Below the pieces are notes generated by a model, which saw only the letters and a program-made list of their open reading frames with translations, made no database searches and was not told the origin of the DNA. Positions 59,424-64,000 of a stretch of 64,000 nucleotides of DNA are shown here, piece after piece. Numbering within the stretch: position 1 is the stretch's first letter; each line of letters opens with the position of its first letter. Source of the DNA: Caulobacter soli (lineage in GTDB: Bacteria; Pseudomonadota; Alphaproteobacteria; Caulobacterales; Caulobacteraceae); NCBI RefSeq assembly GCF_011045195.1, contig NZ_CP049199.1:4137501-4201500 (forward strand), given 5' to 3'. The translations under genes were made by a program, and so were the position numbers.

Positions 59424-60314
59424 TCATGCCCCCGCCCCCTTCTTCCCGCGGCTCAGCAGGGCCTGCACCGCGATGGCCACGAAGGTCAGGTACATCAGCA
59501 GGAACGACAGGGCCGCGCCGAACGGCCAGTCGTTGGCGCGCTTGAACTGGCGCTCGATGACGTTGGCGATCATCTGGCTGTCGGGGCCGCCCAGCAGGTC
59601 GGGGGTCAGATAGGCGCCCAGCGCCGGGATGAAGGTGATCAGCACGCCCGAGGCGATGCCCGGCAGGGCCAGGGGCACGACCACCTTGAACAGGGTGCGC
59701 AGATGCCCCGCGCCCAGGTCGAGACTGGCCTCCAGCAGCGACTTGTCGAGGCGATCCAGGGCAGAATAGAGCGGCAGCACCATGAACGGCAGGTGCACAT
59801 AGACCAGGCCGACGATGACCGCGAAATTGGTGTGCATCATCGGGATCGGCTGGAACGGGGCCAGGTGCACGACCTTGCCCGCCAGGTTCCAGACCGCCTC
59901 CAGGCCCTTGTTGATATAGCCCTCGTCGCGCAGCACGGCGATCAGCGCGTAGGTGCGGATCAGCAGGTTCGTCCAGAACGGCAGCATGATCAGCAGCAGC
60001 AGCCAGGTCTTGGCCTTGTCGGACGCGAAGGTGATGGCCAGGGCGACCGGGAAGCCGATCACCAGGCACAGGCCCGTGGTCAGGGCGGCGACCCAGGCCG
60101 ACTTCAGGAAGATCTTCAGGTACAGCGGCTCGATCGCCCGGGCGTAGTTCTTGAACGTGCCGGTGATGGCGATCTCGGTCAGGCCCGCGTTGTGACCGAA
60201 GCTGTAGGCCCAGACGATGGCCAGCGGGACCAGGAAGAACAGCACCAGCCACACCAGCGGCGCGGCCAGCGCCGTGGCGAAGACGGATTTCGCCTGTTTC
60301 CAGCTTTGCTCCAT
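59424..60314 (-). CDS. potH: Polyamine ABC transporter permease (PotH-like)
   Basis: A 296-residue permease with six helices. The EAA-type loop is LEASLDLGAGHLRTLFKVVVPLALPGI, preceded by HLPFMVLPLYSALDRLDKS. It pairs with the PotI-like protein. The gene is separated from the substrate-binding gene by an R2 element of ~120 bp. Start ATG 60314. Confidence 0.93.
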   Translation of the reverse strand: MEQSWKQAKSVFATALAAPLVWLVLFFLVPLAIVWAYSFGHNAGLTEIAITGTFKNYARAIEPLYLKIFLKSAWVAALTTGLCLVIGFPVALAITFASDKAKTWLLLLIMLPFWTNLLIRTYALIAVLRDEGYINKGLEAVWNLAGKVVHLAPFQPIPMMHTNFAVIVGLVYVHLPFMVLPLYSALDRLDKSLLEASLDLGAGHLRTLFKVVVPLALPGIASGVLITFIPALGAYLTPDLLGGPDSQMIANVIERQFKRANDWPFGAALSFLLMYLTFVAIAVQALLSRGKKGAGA

Positions 60315-60333
60315 CGCGTGGTCCCTCTCAATA

Positions 60334-60455
60334 GGTCCTCCCCCCGTGGGGGAGGTGTCGGCGAAGCCGACGGAGGGGGGAGTGATCGGACGTCGACCGC
60401 CCTAGTCTCCCCCCACCGACCGCTACGCGGTCGCCTCCCCCACGGGGGGAGGGCC
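60334..60455. repeat. R2 repeat (long form), between potF-like and potH-like genes
   Basis: GGTCCTCCCCCCGTGGGGGAGG left end, CGACCGCTACGCGGTCG and GTCGGCGAAGCCGAC hairpins, and CCTCCCCCACGGGGGGAGGG right end. Confidence 0.9.
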
Positions 60456-60465
60456 TTTGTCGCCC

Positions 60466-61581
60466 CTAGGCCGCCCGCACCCGGGTGATGACTTCCTCGT
60501 ACAGACTGGCCTTCTCGGCGCCCTCGAACGCCCCGTACTCGCACTTGGCCAGCTGGGCGGCCGACGGGAAGATCACCGGGTTGTCCTTGTAGGACGGCGG
60601 CATCAGCGCCTTCGCGGCGGCGTTCGGCGTCGGGTACAGGATCGTCTTGGAGATCTCGGCCCCGGCCTGGGCGTCCAGCAGGTAGTTGATGAACTTGTGC
60701 GCGTTGTCGGGACGCGGCGCGCCCTTGGGGATGCACAGGGTGTCGGAGTTCAGCAGCGAGCCTTCCTTCGGGATCACGAAGTCCAGGTCCGGGTCGTCCT
60801 TCATGACCTGGGCGATGTCGCCGTTATATTCCAGCACCAGGTCGACATCGCCGGCCACCAGCATGTCCTGGCCGTTGTCGTCGTGGAACGCCTTCACGTA
60901 GGGCTTCTGGTGGATCAGCATCTTCTCGATCTCGGTGACGAGCTCGGGCGGGATGTTGTTGACGCTGTGGCCCTTGTACTTGGCGGCCAGGCGGATCAGG
61001 TCGGCGCTTTCCGACAGCAGGGCGATGCGGCCGTTATACTGGGCGCTGTCGAACAGGTACTTCCAGCTGTCCGGAACGCCCTGGACCTTGGACTTGCGAT
61101 AGCCGATGCCCAGCACCAGCCAGGTATAGGGCATCGAGTATTTGCGGCCCTTGTCGTAGTCGGGGTCGAGGAAGGCCGGGTCGATGTTCTTGATGTTGGG
61201 GATCTTGGCGTGGTCCAGTTCCTCCAGCATCCCCGCCTGGCTCATGCGGGTGACGAACTCGTTGGACGGCACGATCACATCATAGCCGGCGTTGCCCGCC
61301 TTCAGCTTGGCGAACAGCTCGTCGTTGGTGGCGAACAGGCTCATGTTGACGTCGACGCCGGTGGCCTTCTTGAAGTCGCCCAGCGTCGTCTCGCCGATAT
61401 AGGTGTCCCAGTTGTAGAAGTTCAGCTTGGGCTCTTCGCCGGCCGGCGACTTGGCCGCCTCGCCCGACGGCTTCTGGCCGCAGGCGGTGAAGCTGATGCC
61501 GATGGCGGCGGCGCCCATGGCCGTCAGCAGCGAGCGGCGCGTGCCCAATACTCGCCCAGAAGGAATGCGGTTGGTGCTCAT
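60466..61581 (-). CDS. potF: Polyamine-binding protein (PotF-like, lipoprotein)
   Basis: A 371-residue periplasmic binding protein. The N-terminus has GTRRSLLTAMGAAAIGISFTAC, a twin-arginine-like lipoprotein signal with Cys34. The mature protein starts LNFYNWDTYIGETTLGDFKKATG, and YDVIVPSNEF and ...SMPYTWLVLGIGYR follow, all hallmarks of PotD/PotF proteins. It would capture putrescine and hand it to PotH/PotI. The start is ATG 61581, with GGGGAGTCACC upstream. Confidence 0.94.
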   Translation of the reverse strand: MSTNRIPSGRVLGTRRSLLTAMGAAAIGISFTACGQKPSGEAAKSPAGEEPKLNFYNWDTYIGETTLGDFKKATGVDVNMSLFATNDELFAKLKAGNAGYDVIVPSNEFVTRMSQAGMLEELDHAKIPNIKNIDPAFLDPDYDKGRKYSMPYTWLVLGIGYRKSKVQGVPDSWKYLFDSAQYNGRIALLSESADLIRLAAKYKGHSVNNIPPELVTEIEKMLIHQKPYVKAFHDDNGQDMLVAGDVDLVLEYNGDIAQVMKDDPDLDFVIPKEGSLLNSDTLCIPKGAPRPDNAHKFINYLLDAQAGAEISKTILYPTPNAAAKALMPPSYKDNPVIFPSAAQLAKCEYGAFEGAEKASLYEEVITRVRAA

Positions 61582-61677
61582 GGCGTTGGTGACTCCCCTT
61601 AGGTTGTTGCCGTTGCACGATCAGGAACCCTCCCCGCCCGCGCTTTCAACTCAAGCCGTACTCCCCGCGCCTCGCCG

Positions 61678-63057
61678 TCAGGCGTTGCGCAGATACCAGT
61701 CATAATCCAGCTGCGTGACCACCTCGGCGAAGCGCGCCTGCTCGGTGCGCTTGACCGAGACGAACATCTCCACGAACCGCGCGCCCAGATAGTCGCGCAG
61801 CACGTCCGAGGCCTCGAACAGGTTGACCGCCGCGTACCAGTCGGTCGGCAGGCGGATCTTCTCCTTGGCGGCGGCCGCGTAGCCGTCGCCGACCACCGCC
61901 GCGCCCGGGTCGATCCTGTTCGTGATCCCGTGGTGCGCGCAGGCCAGCAGCGCGGCCAGCACCAGGTACGGATTGGCGTCGGCGCCGGCCACGCGGTGCT
62001 CGACATGGCGGGTCGGCGGCGGGCCGGCCGGCACGCGCAGACTGACCGTGCGGTTGTTGACGCCCCAGGTCGGAGCGACGGGCGCGTAGCTGTTGGCCTT
62101 GAAGCGGCGATAGGAATTGGCGTTGGGCGCCAGGATGGCCATGCAGTCGGCCATCAGCACCTTCATGCCGCCGATGGCGTGCTTGAGCAGCTCGGAGCCT
62201 TCCGGGTCCTCGGCGGCGCAAAGGTTGTTCCCCGCCGCGTCGTTGAAGCTGACATGAACGTGGAAGCCGTTGCCGGCCTGGTCGGCCCAGGGCTTGGCCA
62301 TGAAGGTGGCCTCGCAGCCGTGCTTCAGGGCCACGCCCTTGGCGGCGCGCTTGTAGCGCAGGGCGTCGTCGGCGGCTTCGAGCGCGTCGGGCTTGTGCTT
62401 GAGGGTCAGCTCGACCTGGCCCGGGGCGAACTCCGAGATCGCGCCTTCCAGCGGCACGCCCAGGGTGTCGCACACGTCCCACAGCTCGCGCAGGAACGGG
62501 GCCACCGCCTCCAGCTCGGGCAGGCCGTAGACCTGAATGCCGTGCGGCCGCTCGCCGGTCTGCAGCGACCTGGCCGGCAGCAGCTCACCCTTGGGGCCGC
62601 GCTGCTGGTCGACCAGGTAATATTCCAGCTCGCAGGCGGCGACCGGCGTCAGGCCGTCGGCGGCGAAGCGGTCCAGCACGCGCTTGAGGACGTGGCGGGG
62701 ATCGAGATCGTTGGCCGTCCCGTCCAGCTCATAGAGCGACAGCATGACCTGGGCCATGTCGTCGCCCAGCCACGGGGCCAGGGTCAGGGTTCCCGGCACG
62801 GGCCGCGCGCGACGGTCGGCGTCGCCGTCCTCCCAGACCAGGCCGGTTTCCTCGCAGTCGGCCCCGTTGGTGTCGACCACCAGGATCGAGCCCGGCAGGA
62901 ACCGGCCGTAGTCGTAGATCGCCTGCAGCTCATGGATCCGCAGGCGCTTGCCGCGCGGCACGCCGGTCATGCTGGTGAAGAACACGTCGACGTACTTCAC
63001 CTGCGGGTGGGCGGCGAGGAAGTCAGCGCACTCTTGCGGGTTGGCGACCATGCTCAT
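61678..63057 (-). CDS. Glutamine synthetase family protein (second PuuA-like ligase)
   Basis: A 459-residue glutamine-synthetase-fold enzyme with VDVFFTSMTGVPRGKRLRIHEL at the start, the AACELEYYLVD segment, the FHVHVSFNDAAGNNLC catalytic region and RHVEHRVAGADANPYLVLAA. It is clearly distinct from the one at 52459-53859 in sequence and may act on another polyamine or amine. ATG 63057 and the in-frame ATG at 63051 are equally possible starts. Upstream lies an R4 element. Confidence 0.87.
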   Translation of the reverse strand: MSMVANPQECADFLAAHPQVKYVDVFFTSMTGVPRGKRLRIHELQAIYDYGRFLPGSILVVDTNGADCEETGLVWEDGDADRRARPVPGTLTLAPWLGDDMAQVMLSLYELDGTANDLDPRHVLKRVLDRFAADGLTPVAACELEYYLVDQQRGPKGELLPARSLQTGERPHGIQVYGLPELEAVAPFLRELWDVCDTLGVPLEGAISEFAPGQVELTLKHKPDALEAADDALRYKRAAKGVALKHGCEATFMAKPWADQAGNGFHVHVSFNDAAGNNLCAAEDPEGSELLKHAIGGMKVLMADCMAILAPNANSYRRFKANSYAPVAPTWGVNNRTVSLRVPAGPPPTRHVEHRVAGADANPYLVLAALLACAHHGITNRIDPGAAVVGDGYAAAAKEKIRLPTDWYAAVNLFEASDVLRDYLGARFVEMFVSVKRTEQARFAEVVTQLDYDWYLRNA

Positions 63058-63066
63058 CTAAAAACC

Positions 63067-63174
63067 CCGCTCATCCCGGCGAATGCCGGGACCCAGATCA
63101 TAAGGCCGAGCGGCGCCCAGAAGACCTGAATGCTCAGGCTGTATCTGGGTCCCGGCATTCGCCGGGATGAGCGG
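63067..63174. repeat. R4 repeat
   Basis: The ends CCGCTCATCCCGGCGAATGC and their complement (CGGCATTCGCCGGGATGAGCGG) flank a ~45-bp core. It separates the second ligase and the class III aminotransferase genes. Confidence 0.88.
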
Positions 63175-63191
63175 ATCTAAAACCTGAAAAC

Positions 63192-64000
63192 TCATGCCGC
63201 TATCCCCTCAAGCGCCCCGGCGAACCCGTCGATGGCGGCGACCAGTCGGTCCACCGCCGCGTCCTCGGTCATCGGCGACACCAGCATCATGGTGTGGAAG
63301 GGCGCGATCAGCACCCCTCGGTTGATCAGCCACAGATGAAGCGCATGCAGCAGGTCCGGGTCCAGCGCCTCGCGCATGGCGGCGGCGTTTTTCGGTGGCG
63401 AGGGGGCGAAGACCAGCTCGACCCGGGCGCCCACATGCACCACCGACCAGGGCAGGCCGCGCACCGCGATCATGGCCCGCAGCCCCGTCATCAGGGTCTC
63501 GGCGCCGGCCAGCATCCGCGCATAGGCGGCGTCGGTCATCACCTCGCTCAGCATGGCCCGCATGGCGGCGACCGCCAGGGCGTTGCCCGACAGGGTGGTG
63601 CCGATCCCCGACTGGCCGGGCCCGACCCGGGCGGCGGCCCGGTCCATGCATTCCGACAGCTGCGCCGTCACGCCCCAGACCGCGGCCGGCACGCCGCCGG
63701 CGATGGCCTTGCCGATCACCAGCATGTCGGGCGCCAGGCCATGGGCGCGGGCGTAGCCGCCGGGGGCGGTCGAGATCGTGTGGGTCTCGTCGATGATCAG
63801 CAGCGTGCCGGCCTGGCGGGTCAGGTCGCGCATCACGTCCAGAAAGCCCGGCTGCGGCAGGATCATCCCGCAATTGGTCATGGCCGGCTCGGCCAGGACG
63901 GCGGCGACGTCGCCCGGCGCCAGGGCGGCGGCCAGGGCCTCGGGATCGTTGAACGGCACGACGCGGGTGGTGGCCGTCAGGTCGTGGACCTGGCCGATCA
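63192..64000 (-). CDS. Class III aminotransferase, C-terminal part (runs off the right edge)
   Basis: The open frame is uninterrupted from the right edge to the TGA at 63192. The visible ~268 residues include AEPAMTNCGMILPQPGFL, LIIDETHTISTAPGGYARAHG (the aspartate contacting PLP) and the PLP-lysine loop DMLVIGKAIAGGVPAAVWG, then GTTLSGNALAVAAMRAM. It belongs to the class III aminotransferase / glutamate-1-semialdehyde aminomutase-like group. Its N-terminus is outside the window. Its place next to the second ligase suggests polyamine or amine breakdown. Confidence 0.87.
   Translation of the reverse strand, partial: IGQVHDLTATTRVVPFNDPEALAAALAPGDVAAVLAEPAMTNCGMILPQPGFLDVMRDLTRQAGTLLIIDETHTISTAPGGYARAHGLAPDMLVIGKAIAGGVPAAVWGVTAQLSECMDRAAARVGPGQSGIGTTLSGNALAVAAMRAMLSEVMTDAAYARMLAGAETLMTGLRAMIAVRGLPWSVVHVGARVELVFAPSPPKNAAAMREALDPDLLHALHLWLINRGVLIAPFHTMMLVSPMTEDAAVDRLVAAIDGFAGALEGIAA

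Noticed and set aside
1526-63174. Repeats as a CRISPR array
   Set aside because: The repeats are dispersed singly at gene junctions, are internally palindromic, and have no regular spacers or cas genes.
1-64000. tRNA, rRNA or known riboswitch genes
   Set aside because: No sequence with a cloverleaf or rRNA-like core or a known riboswitch consensus was recognised by eye; an Infernal/tRNAscan run would be decisive.

Overview
The window is high-GC alphaproteobacterial chromosome, most consistent with Caulobacter or a close relative. The grounds are a Rhodobacter-type gene transfer agent (GTA) structural cluster, large TonB-dependent receptors, an RTX protein, a prolidase-like amidohydrolase and abundant hairpin-rich intergenic repeats. 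No taxonomic marker gene (rRNA, tRNA) lies in the window, so the genus is an inference.

Region 1 (1-12220, mostly minus strand) is a GTA head-tail cluster read right to left: small terminase g1, large terminase g2, portal g3, g3.5, prohead protease g4, capsid g5, connector g6, g8, major tail protein g9, g10, g10.1, short tape measure g11, g12, g13, g14, and the start of the host-interaction protein g15, which runs off the left edge. The classical g7 adaptor is not seen between g6 and g8. The cluster is interrupted on the plus strand by a DUF805 membrane protein plus a GIY-YIG nuclease (between g11 and g12), and by a DUF559 Vsr-like endonuclease (between g2 and g3). The DUF559 gene is bounded by ~61-bp imperfect inverted repeats that match half of a repeat family also found at other GTA gene junctions.

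Region 2 (12478-33700) holds housekeeping and envelope genes: a GNAT acetyltransferase, DUF4287, DUF3313, a YcgN-type cysteine-cluster protein, a PBP1A-type peptidoglycan synthase, a TonB receptor, an RTX repeat protein, an acyltransferase-3 protein, a Uup-type ABC-F ATPase, a HDO-type iron redox enzyme, a Kup potassium transporter, an RhtA-like exporter, an uncharacterised lipoprotein and a DUF900-type alpha/beta hydrolase lipoprotein.

Region 3 (33043-46119) has a TetR repressor divergent from an RND efflux pair across an apparent operator, then a PYROXD2-like FAD oxidoreductase, a Rieske oxygenase and a BetI-like TetR regulator, then small membrane proteins, a secreted dipeptidase-like amidohydrolase and an APC permease. 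A second TonB receptor (46327-48675) and a TPR-sulfotransferase (48826-50844) follow.

Region 4 (51039-64000, minus strand) is a polyamine uptake and catabolism locus: PuuB-like oxidase, PuuA-like ligase, SpuC-like putrescine aminotransferase, PuuD-like hydrolase, the PotG/PotI/PotH/PotF ABC transporter, a second PuuA-like ligase and a class III aminotransferase cut by the right edge. A VapBC-like toxin-antitoxin pair sits inside it on the opposite strand. No PuuC aldehyde dehydrogenase is visible.

Across the window at least six families of short inverted-repeat elements (here R1-R6, about 30 copies or fragments) occupy gene junctions. Some supply stop codons, start codons or ribosome-binding sites, and one copy appears nested in another.
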